A stretch of DNA of 64,000 nt, from the NCBI RefSeq assembly GCF_031846525.1, contig NZ_JAVRHM010000005.1:62001-126000 (forward strand), in the 5' to 3' direction. Positions 51,649-59,294 of this stretch are shown here, in pieces. A model generated the notes under the pieces. The model was given only the letters and a program-made list of their open reading frames with translations, had not been told where the DNA came from and searched no databases. How positions within the stretch are numbered: position 1 is the stretch's first letter; every line of letters starts with the position of its first letter. The DNA comes from Autumnicola patrickiae (GTDB taxonomy: Bacteria; Bacteroidota; Bacteroidia; Flavobacteriales; Flavobacteriaceae). Both the position numbers and the translations under genes were made by a program.

Positions 51649-52344
51649 ATGTGCTACGAAACCTCTCTTACCAAAACCACCAGGCAAATAGAACAACGCT
51701 TTAGTTCTACTATGAAAGTGCCGTTGCTGTATGAGCCGTACTACCATAGAAGCGCTTATACCTATCCTAATTTGTTCTGCATTCCCCAGGAAGATCCTTC
51801 AGAAATTTTCCCGATGGAGTGGGGGCTTGTGCCTTTTTGGGTCCACGATCTGGAAAAGCACAGAAATTCCAAGTACAAAAATTGGAACGCGAAGAAAGAA
51901 AATGTTTTCACCAGCAAATCTTTTAAGGGATCTATTAAAAACAAACGTTGTCTTATTATAGCAGACGGTTTTTTTGAACCGCATTATGAGCCTGGTGTAA
52001 AAGGTGCAATTCCAAAATATTGTTACCTGGAGGAAAGGAAACTTTTCACTTTTGCAGGGATTTACACAGAAATTGATTCTGATTACTGGACAGTAGGCCT
52101 AATTACTACAGAGGCTAACGATTTTTTTGCGGAGATCCACAATAGAAAAAAACGGATGCCTCTTGTTTTAGATGAAGATTTTGAGGGGGAGTGGTTAAAC
52201 CCTTCTCTGAATGAAAAAAATGTCCAGGAACTAATGGACAATGGTTTCACTAAAGAAGATTTCTTTGCCCATACAGTAAGAAGGGATTTCTACACCAGGG
52301 ACGCAAATTTGAATGTACCGGGAACTTTGGAGCCGGTCGATTAA
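51649..52344 (+). CDS. SRAP domain protein (YedK/HMCES type)
   Basis: This 231-residue protein of the SOS-response-associated peptidase family forms a covalent, protective bond with abasic sites in single-stranded DNA. All active residues can be placed: Cys2 directly after the start Met (MCYET), Asn80 in KNWNAKKEN, Glu110 in ADGFFEPHY and His164 in AEIHNRKKRMP. Autocleavage of Met1 exposes Cys2. In a provirus it may protect ssDNA produced during replication. Confidence 0.9.
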   Translation: MCYETSLTKTTRQIEQRFSSTMKVPLLYEPYYHRSAYTYPNLFCIPQEDPSEIFPMEWGLVPFWVHDLEKHRNSKYKNWNAKKENVFTSKSFKGSIKNKRCLIIADGFFEPHYEPGVKGAIPKYCYLEERKLFTFAGIYTEIDSDYWTVGLITTEANDFFAEIHNRKKRMPLVLDEDFEGEWLNPSLNEKNVQELMDNGFTKEDFFAHTVRRDFYTRDANLNVPGTLEPVD

Positions 52345-52386
52345 ATTTCCTTATCCAAATTTAGCCTTTAACAACTGCCGGAAGTT

Positions 52387-52431
52387 TTTGACGTACTTTG
52401 ACGCAATTTGATGCATTTTGATATATATTTG
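52387..52431 (+). promoter_or_regulatory. Tandem 10-bp repeat array A with promoter box
   Basis: Four 10-bp units in direct order, TTTGACGTAC, TTTGACGCAA, TTTGATGCAT and TTTGATATAT (52387-52426), lead into TATATTTG (52424-52431), a Bacteroidota -7 box. A TTG in the second unit (52398-52400) lies 23 bases before the box. The exact helical spacing and its place over the promoter suggest binding sites of a regulator that acts on this promoter. Confidence 0.6.
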
Positions 52432-52436
52432 TAACC

Positions 52437-52648
52437 AAATTACAAGAAAAAACCCACCTGATTTATCAGGCGGGTTAAAACAAAGCTAAGGGTACTATTA
52501 TTCACCTTAGATACTTGGCGCTTAGCGCCCTTTAATGATCAGATAGATCAATAATAAAATAATATAATCTTGCATCGTAGTAAGATTTAAAGCGGTTCAA
52601 CAATCGTTTTATCAAAAGCCGGAGGTCTCCAAACTTGCCGGCTTTTTT
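52437..52648 (+). ncRNA. Candidate structured non-coding RNA
   Basis: The segment between the array A promoter and a terminator carries no convincing ORF but four hairpins in a row: AACCC-CCTGA with TCAGG-GGGTT (52451-52476, one mismatch), CTAAGG with CCTTAG (52486-52510), GGCGC-TTA-GCGCC (52517-52529), and the terminator (52614-52648). The size would be about 210 nt. A role in controlling the lytic block or replication is possible. Confidence 0.42.
52614..52648 (+). terminator. Terminator of the candidate RNA
   Basis: AAAAGCCGG (52614-52622) pairs with CCGGCTTTT (52638-52646) across a 15-nt loop, followed by further T residues. Confidence 0.75.
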
Positions 52649-52896
52649 AGTGTCTCAAAACACATGGTAAAAGTAATGCTCCTTTTCAACTTCAATAATT
52701 TTATTCTAGAAAGCTTTTCAACAAAGTTTTTAACGTAGAGGTAATATTAGCGCTTATAAGTGTAAATTTATCCGCATCCATAACTCTGTAAATCAAGGTT
52801 TAAAGGTTTCCTGTTATTAGTGGTGTAAATCTATAAAAGGTAATTGATTTAAAGTGTGACATGTTTTTTGAGGATGCGTAGTTACCACCGATGATT
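52649..52896. other. Intergenic sequence without recognised features
   Basis: This 248-bp stretch between two terminators has no ORF above about 25 codons, no clear promoter and no repeat. Only a short GTGT-ACAC hairpin is seen at its start. It could hold part of an origin, but nothing here shows it. Confidence 0.4.
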
Positions 52897-52933
52897 AAAA
52901 AAGCCGTTGCCGATTCATTGCAACGGCTTTTTT
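52897..52933. terminator. Bidirectional terminator with the GCAACGGC element
   Basis: AAAAAAGCCGTTGC (52897-52910) and GCAACGGCTTTTTT (52920-52933) form a perfect stem of about 14 bp with a 9-nt loop. It ends the leftward gene (52932-53318), whose stop it touches. It reuses the GCAACGG element that is dispersed in the provirus. Confidence 0.85.
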
Positions 52934-53318
52934 AATCCTTATTCAATTTAGCCTTTAGTTCTAGGAACTCCTTTTCAAATTTCTCCATAGTCCTGTAGTG
53001 GGAATTATCCACTTCAAAAAAACGAAGCGAACTTTTTATAAAGGCAGATCCCACGCTCAGATCTACCATTTGTGATTTAAGTTGACTTTCAAAAACTTCT
53101 TTCCACCTTGCCGCTGAGCCCATGTAGTTGCAGTACCGTATAAAAAGGTGATCATCTACATCAATGATCCAGGTTAGTACAACCAACTCAATAATTTCAC
53201 CATTCCTGGTTCCGGAAAAAAGGTAATCAAAAGAAAATTCCGCCAGGTCATTACCAATGAGGTCCGCAGCAAAGAAATCACTGCATTTTCTTTTTATTAA
53301 TGGAGGATAAGAGGCCAT
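52932..53318 (-). CDS. Hypothetical protein divergent from the structural operon
   Basis: A 128-residue alpha/beta protein (SFDYLFSGTRNGEIIELVVL, VLTWIIDVDDHLFIRYCNYM), followed by a helical C-terminus with FEKEFLELKAKLNKD. No family is recognised. It is transcribed away from the structural genes, with the phased repeat arrays between them, a position often taken by a regulator of the divergent operon. That role is only inferred from position. Confidence 0.55.
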   Translation of the reverse strand: MASYPPLIKRKCSDFFAADLIGNDLAEFSFDYLFSGTRNGEIIELVVLTWIIDVDDHLFIRYCNYMGSAARWKEVFESQLKSQMVDLSVGSAFIKSSLRFFEVDNSHYRTMEKFEKEFLELKAKLNKD

Positions 53319-53350
53319 TCAGCTATTTACAGGATATACAATTAACAAAA

Positions 53351-53500
53351 TAAAACCGAATTCGTCGAAATTCAACGATTTTCGACGGAATAAAACCTTC
53401 TTTTCTTAAATTTTCCCAAAAAAGGTTAAATAAAACCAAATAAAACTTTTTAAAAGAAATTCGGCAAAAGTTCGTCGCAATTCGGCGGAATTCGTCGCCT
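53351..53500. promoter_or_regulatory. Phased 10-bp repeat region (arrays B and C) upstream of the structural block
   Basis: Direct units lie exactly 10 bp apart: TTCGTCGAAA, TTCAACGATT, TTCGACGGAA (53361-53390) and TTCGTCGCAA, TTCGGCGGAA, TTCGTCGCCT (53471-53500), the last set preceded by TTCGGCAAAAG at 53460. Between and beside them are TAAAACC/TAAAACT units at 53351, 53391, 53431 and 53441, in the same 10-bp phase. The regular T and A tracts also predict bent DNA. The region separates two divergent genes and is probably the control site of the structural operon, or an origin. Confidence 0.6.
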
Positions 53501-53566
53501 TCTCATTTTCACCTTCCCATCTTAGCAGTCTCTAAAAATCTCAAAGTTGTGAAACTTCGAAATTAA

Positions 53567-55180
53567 ATGGCTGGAAAACAAGACATATCAACGGCATTAA
53601 AGCGCCAATTGCGTAGCGGTAAAGAGTACGAGAAACTTATGCCCGCGGTTAAATGCGAGAGCACCCCACTTGGTGAGGGTGACACTTTTTTTACCGTTGA
53701 TCAAATGCGTGCCTGGGTTGAAAAATACCGCTGGCAAACTGCAAAATTAGCCCTTGTTCTGGAAGGCCAATCATTACAGGAAACTATTGCTAACATCTAT
53801 AAGTTCTTGTATGACCATGTACAATATACAGCCGATGGCGCACTACAACAGCTGCGCTCTCCGGCTTGTACGTGGTTACAGCGAAAAAACGGGACCGACT
53901 GTAAAAGTTTTTCTGTTTTCGCTTCTTCCATTCTTTCCAATCTAGGGATTAAACACGCTATCCGTCAGGTTAGGCAGCCGTATTTCTACCCCGAAGAATT
54001 CACACATGTATATGTAGTGGTTTACCAGGATCAAAACAAAGAAACCTATTCAGAAAATGCACCAACGTTTGTGATCGATGCTACGCGTCATCAAAATACT
54101 GAAGTCGAATTCATTGAAAAAGCAGACATTCCAATGCAAAAATTACAACATGTGGGCCTTAATGCGCCACAAGATGAGCGCGCGGCGCGAGTCATAGCAA
54201 ACTTCAACAAGTTTTGCGATCACTTAATTGAAAATGGTGTACCCGTAGCCCAGGTAAATGCCATTAGACAGGAAGTGAATAAATACACTTCCAAGGGACG
54301 TGATCCTAAGTTCCGTTTCCATAAAGACGGGATTTCCATCAACGGGAAATTATTCGTTTTAAAATTCAAAAATGAAGAAGGTTTAGGATTTGTGGCTACA
54401 GGTACCGCATTAACAGCTGGAAAGAAGTTAATGGATATGCTACCGGCAGATTTTGTTGGTGACACCTTCTTAGCTGTCTTTGCAAATGGTATGGATTTTT
54501 CCTGCTGGAATGCAGCTAGTTCTCCACAAGAATCACAGGGAATTATTACCGAATCTATACAACCTTACTTTGAGCAAATTTCCCAAAGATTATCCAATCC
54601 TTCAGGTAATGATGATTTAATGCGGAATCTTAACCTTGCCCTGGAAGGCAGTCATAAACTTGCGGCATTGTACCGGGATATGACAAAAAATACCAGCTGG
54701 GCAAAATGTACCATAAAAGGTCATGAGGTAATTGCAAAATTTGCGGAAGGGATTAGAGATCATTTTTTAAGCGTGCTCAACAGTCCGGCTTTTAGTTTTT
54801 CCAAGAAAACCGTTAACGGAAATGCAGTATTTGCATTCAACGATTTTAAAATCGGGATCGGCGGTGCCGCTAATTTCCCGGTGAGTTATCCACAGGTTAC
54901 GGCGATTACTCAAAAAGGTTCTTACACTCCACAGAAACCCACAACCCCTACTACCGGTAATGATTATTCTAACGATTATACCAACAATTACCAGCCAACG
55001 GGAAGTAACAACGGCGGTTCAACAGATGGCAACGGCGGATCAACGGCTAAGAAATCGAGCAATACCGGAATCATTATAGGGGGAATTACCCTTGCCGCAA
55101 TGCCTTTTCTTCTTCCAATGATGAAGAAAGGTGCAACAGATAAGCCAGCAAGTAAACCTGCAAAAAAAGCGAAGAAGTAA
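53567..55180 (+). CDS. Transglutaminase-like structural protein with C-terminal membrane helix
   Basis: A 537-residue protein. Residues 60-185 form a transglutaminase/cysteine-protease-like fold with a plausible triad: Cys112 (NGTDCKSFSVFASSIL), His147 (EEFTHVYVVV) and Asp171 (FVIDATRHQ). A beta-rich middle part and a linker rich in Gly, Asn and Thr (about 440-495) follow, then one membrane helix (IIIGGITLAAMPFLLPMM, about 501-518) and a basic tail rich in Lys. As the first gene of the structural block it is probably a virion protein that crosslinks or cleaves proteins or host wall peptides. Enzyme activity is inferred. Confidence 0.7.
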   Translation: MAGKQDISTALKRQLRSGKEYEKLMPAVKCESTPLGEGDTFFTVDQMRAWVEKYRWQTAKLALVLEGQSLQETIANIYKFLYDHVQYTADGALQQLRSPACTWLQRKNGTDCKSFSVFASSILSNLGIKHAIRQVRQPYFYPEEFTHVYVVVYQDQNKETYSENAPTFVIDATRHQNTEVEFIEKADIPMQKLQHVGLNAPQDERAARVIANFNKFCDHLIENGVPVAQVNAIRQEVNKYTSKGRDPKFRFHKDGISINGKLFVLKFKNEEGLGFVATGTALTAGKKLMDMLPADFVGDTFLAVFANGMDFSCWNAASSPQESQGIITESIQPYFEQISQRLSNPSGNDDLMRNLNLALEGSHKLAALYRDMTKNTSWAKCTIKGHEVIAKFAEGIRDHFLSVLNSPAFSFSKKTVNGNAVFAFNDFKIGIGGAANFPVSYPQVTAITQKGSYTPQKPTTPTTGNDYSNDYTNNYQPTGSNNGGSTDGNGGSTAKKSSNTGIIIGGITLAAMPFLLPMMKKGATDKPASKPAKKAKK

Positions 55181-55851
55181 TGAGCTGTATTTCTGCCATA
55201 GTACGAAGATTGGAAGTTGCCGCAATAGGACCGGTAGCCGATGCCCTTAAAATTGTTTTAGAAGGGGATATCGAAACCACGTATAAGGCCGATGCTAATA
55301 TTCTGGACGTTTCAGCTTCAGAAGATATGGAGATTTGGTTTAACAAGATCTTCTCCAGTTGGTTTTCAAGCTTAACCGCTAGGTTGACCGTGGCAGATGA
55401 CTTCAAGGTTTTAACGGCCAATGATTTCACGCAGGAACTAAACCAGGTTATAGAAGCTTTGGAAGTTGCCCGTGCTTATTATGCGCAGCAAGCGAATTTC
55501 GAAATTATTTCCAGCCTGGAGAATGTAGCCCTGCAAAAAGCAGCGATTTGTGAAATAGCAGCTAAGGCAGTAGTTACAGCTTATGAGGTAGCCCTTAACA
55601 CTTATGGTAGTGAATTTACCGGTAGGGAATGGGTTTCCATCCAGGCAAATTTTTTTGAAGGTTCTACACCTGAACCTTACCAGTGGCAGAAAAAAAACAT
55701 CATTGTTAACCTCATAAACTTTAACAACGTGGCAGTAGAAAATTCAGAAAATCAGGAACAACCAGTGCAAACGCGGGTACCGCAATATTTGCCCTGGGTA
55801 TTCACGGCGGCTTTTGGCATCATTGCCTGGAGCGCAGCCTCTAAAAAGTAA
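55180..55851 (+). CDS. Virion-like protein with C-terminal membrane helix
   Basis: A 223-residue protein. The start overlaps the preceding stop by 1 base (TAATG). The main part is helical (SSLTARLTVADDFKVLTAND, NFEIISSLENVALQKAAICE), then a beta-rich part, and a final membrane helix (LPWVFTAAFGIIAWSAASKK, about 204-223) with a lysine pair at the end. The same C-terminal plan occurs in its neighbours. No family is recognised. Confidence 0.62.
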   Translation: MSCISAIVRRLEVAAIGPVADALKIVLEGDIETTYKADANILDVSASEDMEIWFNKIFSSWFSSLTARLTVADDFKVLTANDFTQELNQVIEALEVARAYYAQQANFEIISSLENVALQKAAICEIAAKAVVTAYEVALNTYGSEFTGREWVSIQANFFEGSTPEPYQWQKKNIIVNLINFNNVAVENSENQEQPVQTRVPQYLPWVFTAAFGIIAWSAASKK

Positions 55852-55907
55852 AAAAGCAGCAGTAACGGACACAAGTAAATTAATAATTAATCTTTAAATC
55901 TAAATCT

Positions 55908-56390
55908 ATGAAGTTCGGAAAAATAACTTCTAAAACAGTCAGTAGTAATGCGGTTTCCTTTGGTGGCGCAATTGCTGGCGGTGCTTTGTCCGGTGGTATT
56001 GTTACCCTTGTGCCGGATGAGCAAAAGATCTATGCTCGTGGTGGTATTGCCGCAGCTGGATTATTGGGAGCTGCTGCCGTTAAGGGTACCAGTTCAAGTG
56101 ATAACCTTGTAAAATTCCTTCTTGTTGGGATGGCTATTCGCCAGGGAACAGAAATGATCAAGGAATTTGCAGAAAAAGAAATGCAACCTGTAGACGAAAG
56201 TACTACTACTGCCAACAAGTTTGTTGCCGGGATGGTAGGTCTTGCCTGTCCAGATTGCGACAATCATGTGCGTGCTCTTAATGCTGCACCGGTGATCAAT
56301 TTCGACGATATTTCTTCTGAAAGACCAACGCCACGTATCGCCGCATTGTATTCTGAAGCTCCGCAACGCGAAGTATCAGGAATGTTTTAG
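55908..56390 (+). CDS. Membrane-embedded virion-like protein
   Basis: A 160-residue protein with three Gly/Ala-rich hydrophobic stretches: AVSFGGAIAGGALSGGIVTL (about 15-34), GGIAAAGLLGAAAV (45-58), and a weaker one at 67-78. A CPDC motif (Cys114, Cys117) follows. The small, Gly- and Ala-rich helices resemble membrane proteins of membrane-containing phages. No database family is recognised from memory. It precedes the candidate capsid gene. Confidence 0.58.
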   Translation: MKFGKITSKTVSSNAVSFGGAIAGGALSGGIVTLVPDEQKIYARGGIAAAGLLGAAAVKGTSSSDNLVKFLLVGMAIRQGTEMIKEFAEKEMQPVDESTTTANKFVAGMVGLACPDCDNHVRALNAAPVINFDDISSERPTPRIAALYSEAPQREVSGMF

Positions 56391-56461
56391 CAACCAATTT
56401 TTATCCATTTATAAATCATCATTCATCAACAATCATTCATTAATCAAAAACGAACATCAAA

Positions 56462-57061
56462 ATGAAAAATAGAGAAAAACTTTTAAGCGCAGCAGCTTTT
56501 CTTATTGCCGTTGCATATGCTTTTTCAAACGAATTGGCGCAGCTTATTAATAGCGAACAGGTAAGGCTTACCCGTCATACCGTATTTGTGAGAAAAGAAG
56601 TTACCAACGCCGGTGGTCAAATCAGGATCATTGACGAAAACACGAAGAAAGTAGACGGTGTTTCTTCTATTAGTGAAACAAAACTTCCGAAGAACCAGGC
56701 ACAAATCTTTGATAAGATCGCTATTGGTTTTGGTGAAGCAGATGCACAGGGAGAAGAAGGAACTGTAGATTACACAGCTTCTAAAGCTCCGGCAATTGCC
56801 AGGAATTCTAGTATTGTAATTACACAAAATGGCCGCGAAGTAGTAGATCTTCCTTTGGCAGATGTTGTAAAAGCAATTTCTCCTGGATCTCCAGAAGATT
56901 ATTACCACGATTTAGAAGGCTTCAACTACCTGGTAGACGATCAGCCTATGGACTGGTACCTAAGACTACCTAACGGAAAAGTTTTAGCTCCTTCTGCTGC
57001 CGGTAAATTCGTTTACATGGAAGTTAGACTGCAAGGTTTCAAAACTTCCAGAAAAGCCTAA
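56462..57061 (+). CDS. Candidate major capsid protein (beta-rich, 199 residues)
   Basis: Near the N-terminus lies a hydrophobic stretch (AAFLIAVAYAFSNELAQLI). The remainder is a run of strands typical of a jelly roll: LTRHTVFVRKEV, IRIIDENTKK, SSIVITQNGREVVDLPLA, WYLRLPNGKVLAPSAAG, FVYMEVRLQGF. The gene is set apart by a strong terminator directly downstream, as is usual for highly expressed capsid genes. I infer that it is the main capsid protein or one of two. A membrane-associated coat protein is the alternative. No homology could be tested. Confidence 0.5.
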   Translation: MKNREKLLSAAAFLIAVAYAFSNELAQLINSEQVRLTRHTVFVRKEVTNAGGQIRIIDENTKKVDGVSSISETKLPKNQAQIFDKIAIGFGEADAQGEEGTVDYTASKAPAIARNSSIVITQNGREVVDLPLADVVKAISPGSPEDYYHDLEGFNYLVDDQPMDWYLRLPNGKVLAPSAAGKFVYMEVRLQGFKTSRKA

Positions 57062-57091
57062 AAATAAAAATTTGGTTGGTTAAATAGTGTG

Positions 57092-57127
57092 AAAAGCCCT
57101 GGCCGCTATATGGGTTCAGGGCTTTTT
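57092..57127 (+). terminator. Terminator after the candidate capsid gene
   Basis: AAAAGCCCTG (57092-57101) pairs with CAGGGCTTTT (57116-57125), with a 14-nt loop and a T run. It divides the structural block into two transcription segments or makes a gradient of expression. Confidence 0.82.
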
Positions 57128-57152
57128 TAATTCTCACCTCAAATACAACAAA

Positions 57153-57509
57153 ATGAAAAAAGTAGAATGGAAAACCCTTAATGTTACCCTTAAAACAGGG
57201 CAAACATTAGCGGAAAAAGAAATTTCCCTTAATCAAGGGGATCGCATTGTTTCGGCGGCCTCTTTTAGCGGAAATAAAGATAAAGTCGTGAATCTGGAGC
57301 TCATGGAAAACGGTAATACTGTTTCTGCGGCTATGGATCTGGATTTTTGGAAAAAAAGCAATGCCGGGAAATATTTGGATGGTTTTAAGCCCATTGAATA
57401 TAAAGGTGGTTCCACTGTGAAGGCTGTTTTGTTCACCGATACTGCATTGGGTGCAGATCTTCCTGTACAAGTAGTATTCGGGATCATAAAAGACGACACC
57501 ACATGCTAG
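57153..57509 (+). CDS. Small beta-rich virion-like protein (118 residues)
   Basis: It is predicted to be almost all strands: VEWKTLNVTLKTGQTLAEKE, DRIVSAASFSG, KVVNLELMENG, STVKAVLFTD, LPVQVVFGIIKDD. The size and pattern suit a single jelly roll or a small capsid or vertex part. The next gene starts before its stop (7-base overlap). No family is recognised. Confidence 0.58.
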   Translation: MKKVEWKTLNVTLKTGQTLAEKEISLNQGDRIVSAASFSGNKDKVVNLELMENGNTVSAAMDLDFWKKSNAGKYLDGFKPIEYKGGSTVKAVLFTDTALGADLPVQVVFGIIKDDTTC

Positions 57510-57781
57510 ACAACGGACTAAAAAAGGCTCACCTGGGCTTTAAAAAGATTACTGAAGATACCACCTTCAGCATCAAAGGAATGATAGAACCAACATTCTA
57601 CAACTTTGGTCCTGAGAATGTTCGTGTGTACCATACTGTAGTGAAGCCGGGCGAATCCTTTTTAGCCGGTGTTCATGGAATGGTGATGGAAGGGGAGTTT
57701 CCGATAGTATTCCAGGGAGAAAATAAAAATGCAAGGGACCTTTTGTGTTACTACGGAAGCCCAATTGATAACTGCGAATAA
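57503..57781 (+). CDS. Small beta-rich virion-like protein (92 residues)
   Basis: It overlaps the previous gene by 7 bases. The strands FYNFGPENVRVYHTVVKPGE and SFLAGVHGMVMEGEFPIVFQ resemble a cupin-like or jelly-roll half. It probably works with the 118-residue protein. The C-terminus ends CYYGSPIDNCE with two cysteines. Unknown family. Confidence 0.55.
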   Translation: MLDNGLKKAHLGFKKITEDTTFSIKGMIEPTFYNFGPENVRVYHTVVKPGESFLAGVHGMVMEGEFPIVFQGENKNARDLLCYYGSPIDNCE

Positions 57782-57787
57782 TAAATT

Positions 57788-58633
57788 ATGGCAAAGCAAA
57801 ATATAGCAGAAATAATAGAATGGTTAAGCCGGAACGATCTTAACCGTCTGGAAGTCTTTAACGTGGATACCGAAAAGGAGGTAGACAAGTGTTTGAGTTA
57901 CGAGGACCTTCAAAAGTTTGATGCCCCCAGGGATTATTTTTTAGCCCTGGCAGAAAAAGGAATCAGAGCTGTACAGGTACAACGGAAAATCAAAAATGGT
58001 TCTTCCTGGAGAAGGGAAGGCTGCGGATTAAACTTTGCCATAGATAAGAAGAACGTTGCTGCAAGTGGTGGTCAGGCTCAGCCGGCTGCCACGCCGCAAC
58101 TCTTTGGAAATGCTTCACAAGGGCTTAACGGCTCAATTGCGGGATTAGGTTTCCCGGAAATCATGAGTATGCGAAGCCAGGCAGACCGCTTTACAGATGT
58201 TAAGGAATTGGCTGAAGAACTGAAGAAAAGAAATGCTGAACTGGAGGCCGATAATAAGCGTTTAGAGCGTGAGAACATGAAGTTGGAGAATGATGTAGAA
58301 AAACAATCCAAACCTTCAGCAGTAGATAAATTACTGGAAGCATTTGCTCAAAACCCACAGGCTATTTTAGGAGGTATTGCTTCGCTAAAATCAAACGGAC
58401 AGCCGGGATTAAACAGCCCTCAGCCACAAGCTCCGCAATTGTCGGATGTAAAAAGCATGGTTGTAGATCTTATTTCCAATAACAGAGAGCTTAACGATGA
58501 ACACGCCACCGGTGTGTATCATCTACTTTCCCAGGCATTGCAGGGAAATCAAAAATTTATCAATGATTATATCAAACTATTACAGGATCACAAAATAATA
58601 AAGAATGGCAGCAACGGTACTGGTAACGGGTAG
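57788..58633 (+). CDS. Virion-associated or scaffold-like protein with coiled coil
   Basis: A 281-residue protein. Residues 1-88 are an alpha/beta domain (IIEWLSRNDLNRLEVFNVDT, YFLALAEKGIRAVQVQRKIK); a Gly/Ala/Gln-rich linker follows, then a coiled coil (133-173) and a final helical part ending in NGSNGTGNG. The coiled coil and loose linkers resemble scaffolding or tail-fibre-hinge proteins. No family is recognised. It overlaps the next small gene by 29 bases. Confidence 0.55.
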   Translation: MAKQNIAEIIEWLSRNDLNRLEVFNVDTEKEVDKCLSYEDLQKFDAPRDYFLALAEKGIRAVQVQRKIKNGSSWRREGCGLNFAIDKKNVAASGGQAQPAATPQLFGNASQGLNGSIAGLGFPEIMSMRSQADRFTDVKELAEELKKRNAELEADNKRLERENMKLENDVEKQSKPSAVDKLLEAFAQNPQAILGGIASLKSNGQPGLNSPQPQAPQLSDVKSMVVDLISNNRELNDEHATGVYHLLSQALQGNQKFINDYIKLLQDHKIIKNGSNGTGNG

Positions 58634-58790
58634 TACGCCCGAAGAAGAAATAAAAAAAACTAAGGCTTTAAGTTTTATGGCCAACAATTTAACGCTTCAG
58701 GAAATTACCAGGCTTGAAGAAATGGCCAGAAGCGGAAAAGCCCGTGCAATGCTCAACGAGAATTGGGCAATGCTCCAAACTTTTATCTAA
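58605..58790 (+). CDS. Small helical protein (61 residues)
   Basis: Its start lies 29 bases inside the preceding gene. It is predicted helical: STPEEEIKKTKALSFMANNL and LQEITRLEEMARSGKARAML. The overlap with tight spacing to the next gene (2 bases) supports translation. Unknown function, perhaps a small virion component. Confidence 0.5.
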   Translation: MAATVLVTGSTPEEEIKKTKALSFMANNLTLQEITRLEEMARSGKARAMLNENWAMLQTFI

Positions 58791-58792
58791 AC

Positions 58793-59290
58793 ATGATACC
58801 TCTAATCTTATCATCTATGGCTTTATCTGCAATTCCGATCGTTGGCAAAACACAATCCAAAGTAGCGAAATATGCAATTCCTGTTTTGGGGATTGTGGTT
58901 ATTGGCGGTGTGGCTTACGTCGGCTACAAGTACCTGAAAAAGGACGAACCGCCGAAACTTAATGAAAATCCCAATTACGATAAGAGCACCATTAACCAGG
59001 TTCAGGCTTTATCAATTGCAGATCGCCTTTATGCGGCAATGGTTATAAGCGGAACTGATGAAGAAGCTATTTACGAGGCTTTAACCGATCTAAGCTACAA
59101 TGACTTTGTAAAAGTGTATGAAGCCTTTGGCCGCCGGCAGTACTCCAAATTTTGGGGAAATGAAGGCGATCCTTTAACGAGCGATAAGCATCATTTAATT
59201 ACCTGGCTTACAAATGAACTTTCTACGGAAGAAATTAAAGCCATAGAAAAAACAATTCCTAACCTGCTCAGCGTGGGCGTTGGCACCTAG
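58793..59290 (+). CDS. Virion-like protein with N-terminal membrane helix
   Basis: A 165-residue protein, counted from ATG 58793 just after the previous stop. A weak hydrophobic start (MIPLILSSMALSAIPIVG) precedes a strong membrane helix (AIPVLGIVVIGGVAYVGYKY, about 28-47). Then comes a soluble helical domain (about 65-160) with TDEEAIYEALTDLSYNDFVK. It resembles a transmembrane anchor of a virion or injection apparatus. No family. Confidence 0.58.
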   Translation: MIPLILSSMALSAIPIVGKTQSKVAKYAIPVLGIVVIGGVAYVGYKYLKKDEPPKLNENPNYDKSTINQVQALSIADRLYAAMVISGTDEEAIYEALTDLSYNDFVKVYEAFGRRQYSKFWGNEGDPLTSDKHHLITWLTNELSTEEIKAIEKTIPNLLSVGVGT

Positions 59291-59294
59291 AACT

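Noticed and set aside
53351..53500. Possible CRISPR array from the repeated TTCGTCG units
   Set aside because: The units are only 10 bp with no spacers and no cas genes near, so they are phased repeats and not a CRISPR.
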